In this document: positions 8,007-16,920 of the stretch, in pieces
Numbering within the stretch: position 1 is the first letter of the stretch
Layout: every line of letters starts with the position of its first letter
Assembly (NCBI GenBank): GCA_910578175.1
Contig: CAJTPF010000004.1
Coordinates: forward strand, 32,394-96,393
DNA from: an uncultured Lachnospiraceae bacterium
Lineage (GTDB): Bacteria; Bacillota; Clostridia; Lachnospirales; Lachnospiraceae
Direction of reading: 5' to 3'
Length of the DNA: 64,000 nucleotides
Translations under genes and position numbers: made by a program
The notes under the pieces: model-generated
What the model was told of the DNA's origin: nothing
Database searches by the model: none
The model's input: the letters and a program-made list of their open reading frames with translations, nothing else

Positions 8007-9318
8007 GTTCCGCCTCCAAAAGATTGCTGTGGACTGCCAGACCCTGTATGATTCCGAATACTATGACCGTACATAATATGGAACTACCGCCGTAACTGAC
8101 CAGCGGGAGCGTTACTCCCGTAGAAGGTATAAATTTAATCGCTCCTCCCACCGTCAGTATGGTCTGCACCGCATATGTCACCGCCAAGCCCAGCCCCACC
8201 AGCTTATAAAACATTCCCGTCTGCCTCATGGAAATCTTAATAAAGCAAAGGAAACAATTAATATATAATATCAGCAGTGTTAATGCAAAAAATGCTCCAA
8301 ATTCCTCGGATATGGCCGCAAAAATAAAATCCTGTTCCACGACCGGTATGGTCCGGGGCGCACCTTTATACAATCCCAGACCCAGCAGCCCGCCGGTTCC
8401 GATGGCAAACAGGGACTGGGCCACCTGATAACCGCCGGTATCTATCACCGACCAGGGATCCGTAAATGCCTGAACCCTGACCTGTACATGATAAAAGAGT
8501 TTATATGCCATATAGGCGGCTCCGCTTCCGGCCAGAATGCCTGCACCGAAATAGAAAAAACGACAGGTGGCAACATATATCATCACTATATACACTATAA
8601 AAAAGATCAAAGCGCTTCCCAAATCTTTTGACAATACCAGTATGATCACATGCAGTCCCGCAAATGCTGCCGATACGGCCACATATTTAAACCTTGTGCC
8701 TTTATTCAGCAGGGAAGCAATAAAAAATACATATAAAATTTTAACAAATTCGGACGGCTGAAAAGAGAATCCTGCAATTTCTATGGATAATTTGGCACCA
8801 TAGCTGAGCTGTCCGATGATCAGAACCGTTGCCAGAAAAGCAATGCCTGCAAAACAATAAATGTAACTCATAGTCACCAGTGCTTTCGCCCGGCTGATGA
8901 TCCATGGAATAGCCAGCGCCAGCAGAGAAGCCATAACTACAATTATGAATTGTTTTACCGCTTTTTCATACGACAGCCGGGATAACATGATAAATCCCAC
9001 CGCAAGCATCATACACATATTATTAATCAGTCCCTTATGGTATGTTTTTTCATATATTACTCCAAATAATCCTTTAAATACAATAAAATAGATGAGCTGG
9101 GCGCCGTAAAATATTACTACGGAATCCTTTTCCAGATTCATATATATAATGATATAACCGCACAGATGTATGGTATAAATAATAAGACTCTGTACAGATA
9201 ATGCCCCTTTATGGGACTGTTTTTTTCCGTCCCGCAATACGATATAACTTAGAAATACATAAAAAGCTAAAAGAATAATAAACATATATTTTGCGGTAAC
9301 AATAAATAAATTCTGCAT
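7990..9318 (-). CDS. FtsW/RodA/SpoVE family peptidoglycan glycosyltransferase
   Basis: A 442-residue polytopic SEDS protein that polymerises lipid II into glycan strands in the membrane. Family motifs are visible: FQPSEFVKILYVFFIASLL, SKDLGSALIFF, and the C-terminal FIPSTGVTLPLVSYGGSS. About ten hydrophobic helices are evident, including an N-terminal pair-rich extension common in clostridial homologues. It lies 6 bases after the U32 gene and overlaps the partner transpeptidase gene by 17 bases, consistent with one transcript and a matched polymerase-transpeptidase pair. Sequence alone does not separate RodA from FtsW or SpoVE function. Confidence 0.93.
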   Translation of the reverse strand: MQNLFIVTAKYMFIILLAFYVFLSYIVLRDGKKQSHKGALSVQSLIIYTIHLCGYIIIYMNLEKDSVVIFYGAQLIYFIVFKGLFGVIYEKTYHKGLINNMCMMLAVGFIMLSRLSYEKAVKQFIIVVMASLLALAIPWIISRAKALVTMSYIYCFAGIAFLATVLIIGQLSYGAKLSIEIAGFSFQPSEFVKILYVFFIASLLNKGTRFKYVAVSAAFAGLHVIILVLSKDLGSALIFFIVYIVMIYVATCRFFYFGAGILAGSGAAYMAYKLFYHVQVRVQAFTDPWSVIDTGGYQVAQSLFAIGTGGLLGLGLYKGAPRTIPVVEQDFIFAAISEEFGAFFALTLLILYINCFLCFIKISMRQTGMFYKLVGLGLAVTYAVQTILTVGGAIKFIPSTGVTLPLVSYGGSSILCTVIVFGIIQGLAVHSNLLEAEHGKNE

Positions 9319-9324
9319 GTTCGT

Positions 9325-11523
9325 CTATTCAACTCCTCGGTTGAAATGCCCCCTTGTATAAGGTTTTTCTTCCATTATCTCATTATCATTTCTAAAAGCG
9401 GAACAATACTGCTCCAGAATTTCTCCTGTCTCCCGGCCGTTTTCCGTAGTAAAAGATAAACGGACGGACTGCAGATTCAGTTGTTTTACTTTCTGGCTGA
9501 CACCCAGAAGTGATAACGGAAGATTGTTATATATGATATTATAGCAGTAATTGCACACATTGACCACCGGAAAGTCCTTTTCCAGCCGGTCTCTCAGAAT
9601 CAGGGTCTTTTCTTTTCCGTCACAGCTGCCCGTCGTCCGGTTCAGACAATTGGCCGATATCATCAGTGGAATCCTGCCATATACGATAAGCTCGGCGTTT
9701 GGTACGGAATAATTCCGGAGTTCTTTATAATTCAGCTCATAAGGCAGGGTAATCCGTCCGGCTCCCAGTTCCGACAATGTTTCGGCGGCTGAGCGGTTGA
9801 ACGCATATACAGAATAATCCGTATAAAATCTATAAATTCCCTTTCTTCTCAAGTATCCGATTTCATCTGCATTTCTTACCATAAATATTATTTGTTTTCC
9901 CTGAAGGAGCGGCAACACGGTATCAAAATACCGGAGGGCTTTTTCCCGGAACACAAAAGGCATAGCCACAATGATCTTCTTATTTGCCTTTATCAGGGTA
10001 TCAATGTGGGCTGACAGTTCCAGGGGCTGAAAAAAATCACAGGATATTGTAACTTCCGTTACCTGCGGATTTCCTGTTACGGCCAGAAGCTGTTCTTCAC
10101 TGACGATCTGACAGTTGATATCAGTACCCGCAACTGTCGGTAAACCGGATTTTTTTTCTGCTGTCTGATCTTTTATCTCTTTTTGCAGTGTCCGCCTGTA
10201 TTTTTTTAACAATATACGTCTGAATGTTTCGATTCCGTTTCTCCGAAGTTCATTCAGCTGTCTCACCGGAATAAAAATATTCCCTTCGGTTTCTATCTCT
10301 ATATCCGTAAATCGAAAAAACGTATTTCCGGTTTTCGATATCTGTTTTCTGATATCCCCAATACCCATCGGACGATTCTTTGCACCTGAAACAGTATCCC
10401 CGGTGGCTGTGGCAGAATTGCCTAATCGGTCTGATATTATTATTTTTCCAGGTTTCCCGCAATACAATTCCACTTTTACATTACAATCATATTTTTTCGG
10501 GATATTACAGTACTTTTCTGTCAGTTCCGATACATATTGTTCACAATCCGTGTGATAAGCCGGTTTTTGCACCGATACCATTGATTTTGAATTATGCATG
10601 GTATAATATCCGGTTCCGGAACCGCTGCGGCTGTACAGCCCGGCCAGTTTCTCCAGATCCTCTTTCCGGACGTTAAACCGTTGCAATGCTTCTTCATAAC
10701 AGGAAAAAGAATGGTACTGCTCCACATATTTCCGATACAGTTCCACCGTTCCCGCGGCATATTCCGGACTTTTCATCCGTCCTTCGATTTTCAGCGAACA
10801 GACCCCGGCATGAAGTATATGCGGAAGAATGGCAAGTGTATTCATATCCCTGAGACTTAGCACATACCTGCTATCCTCATCATTCCTCCGACGCCCGTTT
10901 TCGTATACGGCATAGGGCTGGCGGCAAGGTCCCGCACACTTCCCCCTGTTACCGCTTCTGCCTCCTAAGATACTGCTGAACAGGCATTGTCCGGAATAGG
11001 AATAGCACATGGCGCCATGAACAAAACTTTCAATCTCGATATCTACATTTTCATGAATCTCTTTGATTTCTTTCAGGGAAATCTCTCTGGCCGTAACGAT
11101 ACGGGTAGCTCCCATTTCTTTCAGCAATGCGGCACCCTCCGGTCCGGTTATCATCAACTGGGTACTGGCATGGATATCCAGTTTCGGAAAATTCTCTCTG
11201 ATAAACCGGAAGACTCCGAAATCCTGGACAATAACGGCATCCAGTCCGTATTCATAATATTTTGCCAGATAATCATAGAGCTGTTCTTCCACTTCCGGAT
11301 TTTTCAGCAGCGTATTGACCGTCAGATATATTTTTTTCTCATGCAGATGGACATAGTCAATGGCTTCCAGCAGCAATGCTTCCTCCGGATTTTCTGCATA
11401 TGCCCTGGCACCGAACTTACCGCCGCCAATATAGACGGCATCCGCACCTGCCCGGATCCCCGCATAAAGCGCCTGAATGGAACCGGCCGGCGATAATATC
11501 TCTGTTTGTACTGTCCTATCCAT
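9325..11523 (-). CDS. Peptidase U32 family protein (RlhA/YrrO-like) with long C-terminal domain
   Basis: A 732-residue member of the U32 family, whose studied members are RNA hydroxylation or prephenate-dependent tRNA modification factors rather than proven proteases. The N-terminal half has the hallmark ILSPAGSIQALYAGIRAGAD, the FVHGAMCYSYSGQC motif and the cysteine set GNRGKCAGPCRQPY that ligates an iron-sulfur cluster. The second half matches the longer RlhA-type architecture (DUF3656-like region and a Cys-containing NVCNYCYNI segment near the end). By analogy the target may be a 23S rRNA cytidine (inference). ATG at 11523 follows AAAGGAGACAAAT. zapA is upstream, FtsW/RodA downstream. Confidence 0.88.
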   Translation of the reverse strand: MDRTVQTEILSPAGSIQALYAGIRAGADAVYIGGGKFGARAYAENPEEALLLEAIDYVHLHEKKIYLTVNTLLKNPEVEEQLYDYLAKYYEYGLDAVIVQDFGVFRFIRENFPKLDIHASTQLMITGPEGAALLKEMGATRIVTAREISLKEIKEIHENVDIEIESFVHGAMCYSYSGQCLFSSILGGRSGNRGKCAGPCRQPYAVYENGRRRNDEDSRYVLSLRDMNTLAILPHILHAGVCSLKIEGRMKSPEYAAGTVELYRKYVEQYHSFSCYEEALQRFNVRKEDLEKLAGLYSRSGSGTGYYTMHNSKSMVSVQKPAYHTDCEQYVSELTEKYCNIPKKYDCNVKVELYCGKPGKIIISDRLGNSATATGDTVSGAKNRPMGIGDIRKQISKTGNTFFRFTDIEIETEGNIFIPVRQLNELRRNGIETFRRILLKKYRRTLQKEIKDQTAEKKSGLPTVAGTDINCQIVSEEQLLAVTGNPQVTEVTISCDFFQPLELSAHIDTLIKANKKIIVAMPFVFREKALRYFDTVLPLLQGKQIIFMVRNADEIGYLRRKGIYRFYTDYSVYAFNRSAAETLSELGAGRITLPYELNYKELRNYSVPNAELIVYGRIPLMISANCLNRTTGSCDGKEKTLILRDRLEKDFPVVNVCNYCYNIIYNNLPLSLLGVSQKVKQLNLQSVRLSFTTENGRETGEILEQYCSAFRNDNEIMEEKPYTRGHFNRGVE

Positions 11524-11547
11524 ATTTGTCTCCTTTAAATACGAAAA

Positions 11548-11575
11548 CCGGGAAGCTTTTTAATGCTTGACCCGG
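11548..11575 (-). terminator. Hairpin between zapA and the U32 gene (terminator or attenuator)
   Basis: CCGGG (11548-11552) with AAGC pairs with GCTT and CCCGG (11565-11575); the minus-strand stem is followed by TTTTCGTATTT. Only about 25 bases then remain to the U32 start, so partial read-through from zapA is likely. Confidence 0.6.
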
Positions 11576-11587
11576 CAATTCCTGCGG

Positions 11588-12067
11588 CTATTCCGCTTTT
11601 TCTTTCTCATCCTTGTTATTACGGTTACCGGACTTTCGTTCCTTTAACTGGTCTTTTTCCCGCTCTTTTGCTTCTATCAGTTTGGTTTCCAGCCGTACGA
11701 TTTCCTTCTGGAGTTCCGCAATCTCCTTCTTATGTTCCTCTTCTTCCTTTTCCTGGGTTTCCAGTTTGATCTGTACCGCTATCAGTTCATGCTTTATTTC
11801 ATATAGCTGTTTATCCTTACTTTCAACCTCCGAGGCCAATGCATCCGCCTGTTTTTTTACTTTAAAGTAATCATCCGCTATATTAATATTTAACAGCGTC
11901 CGCTGAACTTCCAGCGTCTGCCGTCTATATCCGTCATCCTGTTTAAAATCAGTTATCTTATTATTAATATAACCTGCTACTTTCTGCAGATATTCTTCGC
12001 TTTCATAACCGCTCAGGGTATATATCTTACCATCTATAATGACTTCCGTATTATTCTTTGATGACAT
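11588..12067 (-). CDS. zapA: Cell division protein ZapA
   Basis: A 159-residue cytoplasmic protein. The first 50 residues match the ZapA head (NTEVIIDGKIYTLSGYESEE, then LQKVAGYINNKI), which binds FtsZ. The rest is a long coiled coil (about 70-135, rich in heptads such as LASEVESKDKQLYEIKHEL) that tetramerises. ZapA bundles FtsZ filaments at the division ring. The C-terminal 25 residues are highly charged, an extension over the roughly 100-residue Gram-negative protein. ATG at 12067 follows GGAGGGAGCGGCGGAA. It has its own promoter and leads the division/wall block that follows. Confidence 0.92.
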   Translation of the reverse strand: MSSKNNTEVIIDGKIYTLSGYESEEYLQKVAGYINNKITDFKQDDGYRRQTLEVQRTLLNINIADDYFKVKKQADALASEVESKDKQLYEIKHELIAVQIKLETQEKEEEEHKKEIAELQKEIVRLETKLIEAKEREKDQLKERKSGNRNNKDEKEKAE

Positions 12068-12089
12068 TTCCGCCGCTCCCTCCTGTATA

Positions 12090-12117
12090 AAAGCAGCGAC
12101 CGTCTATCGTCTGCTTT
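12090..12117 (-). promoter_or_regulatory. Hairpin in the zapA leader
   Basis: AAAGCAG (12090-12096) pairs with CTGCTTT (12111-12117) around a 14-base loop, between the zapA promoter and its ribosome binding site. No function is evident. Confidence 0.35.
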
Positions 12118-12134
12118 AAAATCTGATAAAGTAT

Positions 12135-12162
12135 ATTATACATTATATCTGATAAATTACAA
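12135..12162 (-). promoter_or_regulatory. Promoter of zapA
   Basis: Minus strand: TTGTAA (12157-12162), 16-base spacer, TATAAT (12135-12140), about 68 bases upstream of the zapA start. Confidence 0.65.
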
Positions 12163-12185
12163 GGTTTTTCCGTGCGGCAGAATGT

Positions 12186-13388
12186 CTATCGCAATATAAA
12201 ACCGTCTGGTACTGAAAAAATAAGCGCGGATAATCTTATACCGCTTAGATCGCTTTCCTTTTCCATCGCCTGGCTCAATGCATGTCCAATAGAACTGTAT
12301 TCAATGTACTTTCTGTAAATCTCATCGGTATCTTCGCCAAAAATGCCTTCCGAAAATGCCGAAAACAACATATTCCAAATCGGATAATAATCCGCCATCT
12401 GATTTTTATAAACCGTATTACATCCGGTACCATTCTGCCATTGTATGTCCAGGGTCTCTGAATAAACCGGTTCCTGAAAAGCATTTTCTGCACACATTTC
12501 CGGCAGAAACAATTCACATTCTGCCGCCAGTGTGGCATCTCCCAGCGCTTCTGCCATCCTTACCGACAAAGTTTCATAATCTTCTTCACTCTCACAGTTC
12601 CAAAATATCCGGGTAGCAGCAATTACCTTTTCTTTCAGCAGCCGTTCACCTTCAGCGCCCAGATAAGGATTCGGCAATGTTGTCTCTTCCGCCTGCCGGA
12701 TAAAGAAAAACTGTTTATGGGAACCAAATCCTTCGATCTCCCATTCAGAAACCATACCGGCTACCATCTGGCTCAGTTCTTCACTTTTAATATCATCAAT
12801 CCGGCATTCTCCGGTGACATCTTCCCCCATTTTCGCACCATAAATCTTCACAAAACAAATCTTTTGATTTCCAAGCCGCTTGACAATCTCTTCTTTCAAT
12901 AAATTCCAATAAACATCATAGTCGGCCTCCGGCTGATTTCCCATGCCTACAATATTACTGCCGAAAACGGAAAATCTATGGATATTTCCTGCATACTCTG
13001 TTGAAACCGTATCTATTGCCTCTCCGGACTCCATCTGGTCCAGTCCCTGCATAAAGGAAAACAGAAAACTTCCCACTGCCATACCCAGATTAGTTTTTGG
13101 GGTATTCCCCATTCCGACACAGCATTCAAAAAATGATTTTCCCCACCGGGGTACTTCCAGATAAAAATGAAGAACGATTCCCCGCTCATCCAGCTGTGCG
13201 ATTTCCGGTTTCAGAACCGCTTCCCAGGCTGGAAGATATATATGATCCTCTTCCACAACATCCTCTATGGAAAACATATTATGTAACGATATATGAAGCA
13301 GATACTGCATGGTCAGTTCCATATCCAGTGTTCCGTCTTCTCCGTATTGCCTCTCCAGTTCCTGTTTCATTTTGTTTTTTTCTTTCAT
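12186..13388 (-). CDS. Immunity-like protein of unknown function (possibly DUF6348-related)
   Basis: A 400-residue soluble protein with no signal or membrane segment. A reading that starts at 13469 adds 27 residues, but the bases coding GRRLY just before Met28 are the ribosome binding site GGAAGGAGACTTTAT, so ATG at 13388 is the true start. The segment IYLPAWEAVLKPEIAQLDER, followed by VLHFYLEVPRWGKSFFECCV, reminds me of DUF6348-type immunity-associated proteins (memory only, weak). GMGNTPKTNLG and GMGNQPEADYD form an internal echo. It lies 82 bases downstream of a SUFU-domain gene, a fold common among toxin-immunity proteins. No toxin gene is nearby. The substrate or partner is unknown. Confidence 0.6.
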   Translation of the reverse strand: MKEKNKMKQELERQYGEDGTLDMELTMQYLLHISLHNMFSIEDVVEEDHIYLPAWEAVLKPEIAQLDERGIVLHFYLEVPRWGKSFFECCVGMGNTPKTNLGMAVGSFLFSFMQGLDQMESGEAIDTVSTEYAGNIHRFSVFGSNIVGMGNQPEADYDVYWNLLKEEIVKRLGNQKICFVKIYGAKMGEDVTGECRIDDIKSEELSQMVAGMVSEWEIEGFGSHKQFFFIRQAEETTLPNPYLGAEGERLLKEKVIAATRIFWNCESEEDYETLSVRMAEALGDATLAAECELFLPEMCAENAFQEPVYSETLDIQWQNGTGCNTVYKNQMADYYPIWNMLFSAFSEGIFGEDTDEIYRKYIEYSSIGHALSQAMEKESDLSGIRLSALIFSVPDGFILR

Positions 13389-13470
13389 ATAAAGTCTCCT
13401 TCCATTCTTTTCATTCAGATGATTAATAACCTCTGAGCCATATCCAGAATCTTTATCACCATATGACATA

Positions 13471-14130
13471 TTACAGATATGACTTTTTTCGTCCCATATC
13501 CGTTACAAAATCCGGATATTCTTTTTTCATACGGTCGCATAAAATCTGAATATTATCTTTGTTTTCCCCAATCGCCTGAAACTCCCGTTCCGTAATGCCT
13601 ACCAACTGGATAAATTCTGTCCTCCCGTATATGGAATCCAGGGTCTGTGCTTCCGTATCCGGTATCGTTATCAATGCGGTAATCTCGGATTCAACCCCGA
13701 TATGCAGAGAGGTCCCGTTTCCGGCAATATACTGAAAAGGTTCAAAAAACCGCTTTTTTGTATAGGTGTATCTTGCAAGATTCGATAACATATCGATTGC
13801 CCATTTGCAATCTTCTGCTGTTTGTTCCGCAAGTTTAATGGTCATTTCATAACCCCAGCCATTCCATTCTCCGCCAAGTTTATCCTCATCCGCATACAAT
13901 TCGGTCATACCGAAAGTAACTAAATGTTTATACCCCTTTGGAGAATCATAAACGGAATATCCGTCCAGATAATTATCGCCTCCGAATATAGCCCTGGAAT
14001 GCATAAGCGTCCCATAATGCATTGGTTCCTGTCCCGGATATAGCCGTTCAAATTCCTGTTCGATCGTATCCCAGCCCGGCGCCCAGTCCTGGTTTTCTTC
14101 CAATTTTTTTCTGAATTCTTCTACAGTCAT
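13471..14130 (-). CDS. Suppressor-of-fused (SUFU) domain protein, immunity-like
   Basis: A 219-residue soluble protein matching bacterial SUFU-domain proteins: the N-terminal APGWDTIEQEFERLYPGQEP, then LDGYSVYDSPKGYKHLVTFG, TELYADEDKLGGEWNGWGYE, and late ITEREFQAI. Bacterial SUFU proteins are widely interpreted as immunity proteins of polymorphic toxin systems, and the family is named after the eukaryotic Hedgehog regulator. ATG at 14130 has AAGGATAAA upstream. It sits between ruvB (58 bases upstream) and a second immunity-like gene with no toxin visible. I see no separate promoter between ruvB and this gene, so co-transcription with ruvAB is possible. Confidence 0.85.
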   Translation of the reverse strand: MTVEEFRKKLEENQDWAPGWDTIEQEFERLYPGQEPMHYGTLMHSRAIFGGDNYLDGYSVYDSPKGYKHLVTFGMTELYADEDKLGGEWNGWGYEMTIKLAEQTAEDCKWAIDMLSNLARYTYTKKRFFEPFQYIAGNGTSLHIGVESEITALITIPDTEAQTLDSIYGRTEFIQLVGITEREFQAIGENKDNIQILCDRMKKEYPDFVTDMGRKKSYL

Positions 14131-14188
14131 AACAAAAATTTATCCTTTCCTACTGCCTTTAATGTTCTTCAAATGCAATTTGATATCT

Positions 14189-15196
14189 TCATTGTACCAA
14201 TACCGACTGCCCCAAATGTGCATATGCATGTTCTGTAACCATCCTTCCCCGGGGCGTACGGGTGATCAGTCCGTTTTTGATCAGATATGGTTCATATACT
14301 TCCTCCAGCGTTCCGGAATCCTCTCCCAGCGCAGCCGCCAGTGTATCCAGTCCCACCGGACCACCTGAAAATTTTTCAATAATAGTATTGAGAATGGTCC
14401 GGTCCTGATTATCCAGACCCAGTTTATCTACTTCCAGCAGATCCAGTGCGGATTTTGCCACCTCCAAAGTTATGCCTCCATGATACTTCACCTGTGCAAA
14501 ATCTCTGACCCGTTTCAGCAGACGGTTGGCAAGCCTTGGCGTTCCCCTGGACCTTCTCGCCAGTTCCATGGCACCTTCTTTATTGATATCCACCGATAAC
14601 ACTGCGGCCGAACGTATAATGATGGATGTCAGTTCTTCCGGCGTATAAAATTCCAGTTTATGCACCATTCCGAAACGGTCTCTTAACGGTGCCGTCAGCA
14701 TTCCTGCTCTGGTAGTGGCACCTACCAGTGTAAAATGCGGCAGGTCCAGACGGATGGAACGGGCCGATGCCCCTTTTCCGATCATAATGTCTATAGCAAA
14801 ATCCTCCATGGCAGGATACAATACCTCTTCTACCTGCCGGTTTAACCGGTGTATCTCATCGATAAAAAGTACGTCGCCTTCTGCCAGATTATTTAATATG
14901 GCGGCAATTTCTCCCGGTTTTTCAATAGCCGGACCGGAAGTGATCTTAATACTGACTCCCATTTCGTTTGCGATGATACCTGCCAGCGTGGTTTTTCCCA
15001 GTCCCGGCGGCCCGTATAACAATACATGGTCAAGGGTTTCTCCTCTGCCCTTCGCCGCATCGATAAAAACTTTTAAATTTTCCTTTGCCTTGGCCTGTCC
15101 GATATAATCGCACAGCATTTTCGGCCTTAGATTATTTTCCAATATAATTTCTTCAGTTTCAAGTTCTGTATTAATGATCCTTTTTGCACTGCCCAT
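14189..15196 (-). CDS. ruvB: Holliday junction branch migration helicase RuvB
   Basis: A 335-residue AAA+ motor that with RuvA drives branch migration of Holliday junctions. Visible features: LRPKMLCDYIGQAKAKENL at the N-terminus, Walker A GPPGLGKTTLA (about residue 62), Walker B DEIHRLNRQVEE, sensor region ATTRAGMLTAPLRDRFG, and the C-terminal winged-helix end (LIKNGLITRTPRGRM). Length is standard. The ATG at 15196 has only a weak ribosome binding site. ruvA lies 41 bases upstream, the classic ruvAB order. Confidence 0.97.
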   Translation of the reverse strand: MGSAKRIINTELETEEIILENNLRPKMLCDYIGQAKAKENLKVFIDAAKGRGETLDHVLLYGPPGLGKTTLAGIIANEMGVSIKITSGPAIEKPGEIAAILNNLAEGDVLFIDEIHRLNRQVEEVLYPAMEDFAIDIMIGKGASARSIRLDLPHFTLVGATTRAGMLTAPLRDRFGMVHKLEFYTPEELTSIIIRSAAVLSVDINKEGAMELARRSRGTPRLANRLLKRVRDFAQVKYHGGITLEVAKSALDLLEVDKLGLDNQDRTILNTIIEKFSGGPVGLDTLAAALGEDSGTLEEVYEPYLIKNGLITRTPRGRMVTEHAYAHLGQSVLVQ

Positions 15197-15237
15197 AACT
15201 GCTCATCCATGCCTTTCTTATCCGGAATCTTTCTGTC

Positions 15238-15846
15238 CTAAATCATTTTCTTCAACGCACTTTTAATCATAGTTTCCACACTGTTATGTTCCGATACCGG
15301 AAGGCTCCGGATCACACCCAATGCCTGGGACGGGGAATATCCCAGTGCCACAAGCGCTTCCACTGCATCATTGCGGATACTTTCATCTCCTCCCGCAACG
15401 CCTTTTTCCTCCGGCTCTTCCGCAGGATTACCGAATATGTTTTCTATATCAATCTTATCTTTCAGATCAATAATAATTCTTGAGGCCGTTTTGGCTCCGA
15501 TGCCCGGCGCCCTGGAAATGGCTTTGCTATCCTCCGATAATATGGCAAGCCGCAGCTCATCAATCGTCATAAAAGATAACAGGCTTAAAGCTCCCTTGGG
15601 TCCGATTCCGTTTACATTGATCAGCTTCCGGAATAAATCCAGTTCATCTTTTGACAGAAATCCATACAATGACATGGAATCCTCTTTCACACTGAAATAT
15701 GTATAAAGTTTGACGGTCTCGCCAGGAGTACTGACCCCGGACAATACCCGGGAAGTAACAAATACATTATAACCCATTCCCTGGTTCTCTATTACCAGTT
15801 TATCCGTTTCAATATCTGAAATCCGTCCTTTAATAAATGCTATCAT
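15238..15846 (-). CDS. ruvA: Holliday junction DNA-binding protein RuvA
   Basis: A 202-residue protein with the RuvA layout: OB fold at the N-terminus (MIAFIKGRISDIETD), tandem helix-hairpin-helix motifs in the middle (LINVNGIGPKGALSLLS and ISRAPGIGAKTASRIIID) and a C-terminal RuvB-binding domain (VEALVALGYSPSQA). The acidic linker (PAEEPEEKG) between them is normal. ATG at 15846 follows GGAGGAACT. It forms an operon with ruvB. Confidence 0.97.
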   Translation of the reverse strand: MIAFIKGRISDIETDKLVIENQGMGYNVFVTSRVLSGVSTPGETVKLYTYFSVKEDSMSLYGFLSKDELDLFRKLINVNGIGPKGALSLLSFMTIDELRLAILSEDSKAISRAPGIGAKTASRIIIDLKDKIDIENIFGNPAEEPEEKGVAGGDESIRNDAVEALVALGYSPSQALGVIRSLPVSEHNSVETMIKSALKKMI

Positions 15847-15892
15847 AGTTCCTCCGTTTTCATTTTATGACGATATCTGCTCGTTTTATATT

Positions 15893-16393
15893 TTATCTTA
15901 TCATATGCTCCAACCGCTTTAACAGCAGTCCTGATACGACTCCAATGATAATGCCTGATAATATTCCGGCAACCATCAGAGCCGGTAAATAATAGAATAT
16001 GGAATAATTCCTGACCAGAACGGAAGCCGCCCCAATCTGTCCCAGATTATGGGATACTCCTCCGCAAATGCTGACTCCCAGTGAATGTATGCCTTTTATT
16101 CTCTTTACTGCCAGCATGACGGTCAGACTCACTAATGCTCCGCATATGGAAAACGCAACCGATACAAAATTACCAAACAGCATTCCGATGATCACGATGC
16201 GGATAAGATTTATGATCAATGCCGGCATACTACCCACGGAATATAAGGCAAAAACAATTATGATATTTGCAAATCCGGGTTTTGCGCCAGGAATACCAAT
16301 GGTAATGGGAAGCAGCATTTCAACATAACTCAGCACCACGGCAATAGCCGCATACATGCCGATCCATGCAGTTTTTCGGGACTTATCATTCAA
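15893..16393 (-). CDS. Gx transporter family membrane protein (Hpre_diP_synt_I)
   Basis: A 166-residue polytopic protein with about five helices. The N-terminus, TAWIGMYAAIAVVLSYVEML, and the PGAKPGFANIIIVFALY motif are characteristic of the family formerly annotated as heptaprenyl diphosphate synthase component I. Family members resemble ECF-type S components and recur beside NusG-domain-II and flavin-transfer genes in extracellular electron-transfer loci, so a role in flavin or quinone-precursor handling is likely but unproven. The start codon is TTG at 16393, with AGAGG about 9 bases ahead. The NusG-domain-II gene lies 56 bases upstream. Confidence 0.85.
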   Translation of the reverse strand: MNDKSRKTAWIGMYAAIAVVLSYVEMLLPITIGIPGAKPGFANIIIVFALYSVGSMPALIINLIRIVIIGMLFGNFVSVAFSICGALVSLTVMLAVKRIKGIHSLGVSICGGVSHNLGQIGAASVLVRNYSIFYYLPALMVAGILSGIIIGVVSGLLLKRLEHMIR

Positions 16394-16449
16394 ATCCGGT
16401 TTCCTCTCTTTCCCATTTCTCTGTCCGATATCGTTTCAAATCCTCAATA

Positions 16450-16833
16450 TTACTCTGCGATCCCATCCAGTCCGGTTTCCTTTTTGTTTTCTATTTTTAT
16501 CACCAGCTTATGGGGCAGACAGATAATGGATTCTCCGTTCTTTGATATGGGTGCATGGTTCACGCAGACCTGATTCCTGCAGCTGGAACTGCTGACACGG
16601 ATCTTCCCATGCTCAATAAGAACTTCATTATATTCGTCTCCAACCGGAATACGATACCGCTGACTGTACAAAAGATCGTAGGAGGCATATAGTTCGCCAT
16701 CGACATATACTCCTGCCATATCTCCGCCGCTTCCGTAAAACACTGGAAGAATAAAATAAATGGCAATGGCAGCAGCCGATAAAACGGTCAGAATCATAAT
16801 ATCTTTTTTATATTTACGGATAAAATTTCTCAT
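16450..16833 (-). CDS. NusG domain II-containing protein, membrane-anchored
   Basis: A 127-residue protein with one N-terminal anchor (residues about 11-32, IMILTVLSAAAIAIYFILPVF) and an extracytoplasmic beta-barrel-like domain carrying SSSCRNQVCVNHAPISKNG and IICLPHKLVIKI. The three cysteines fit the NusG-II consensus. The family is found near ApbE, Gx transporter and FMN-binding proteins in flavin-based redox loci; its biochemical role is not settled. ATG at 16833 follows GGAGTAATTAA. In this genome it is separated from apbE and rnf by the LacI/MATE/MFS block. Confidence 0.85.
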   Translation of the reverse strand: MRNFIRKYKKDIMILTVLSAAAIAIYFILPVFYGSGGDMAGVYVDGELYASYDLLYSQRYRIPVGDEYNEVLIEHGKIRVSSSSCRNQVCVNHAPISKNGESIICLPHKLVIKIENKKETGLDGIAE

Positions 16834-16920
16834 TTAATTACTCCATAACAAGAACTTATGTTTTGTTTCCTGTTTAATATATCATAAATTCTTAGGGATT
16901 ACAATGAATTTATACTATAT

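Noticed and set aside
13389..13469. N-terminal 27-residue extension of the immunity-like protein
   Set aside because: Its last codons are the ribosome binding site GGAAGGAGACTTTAT of the start at 13388.
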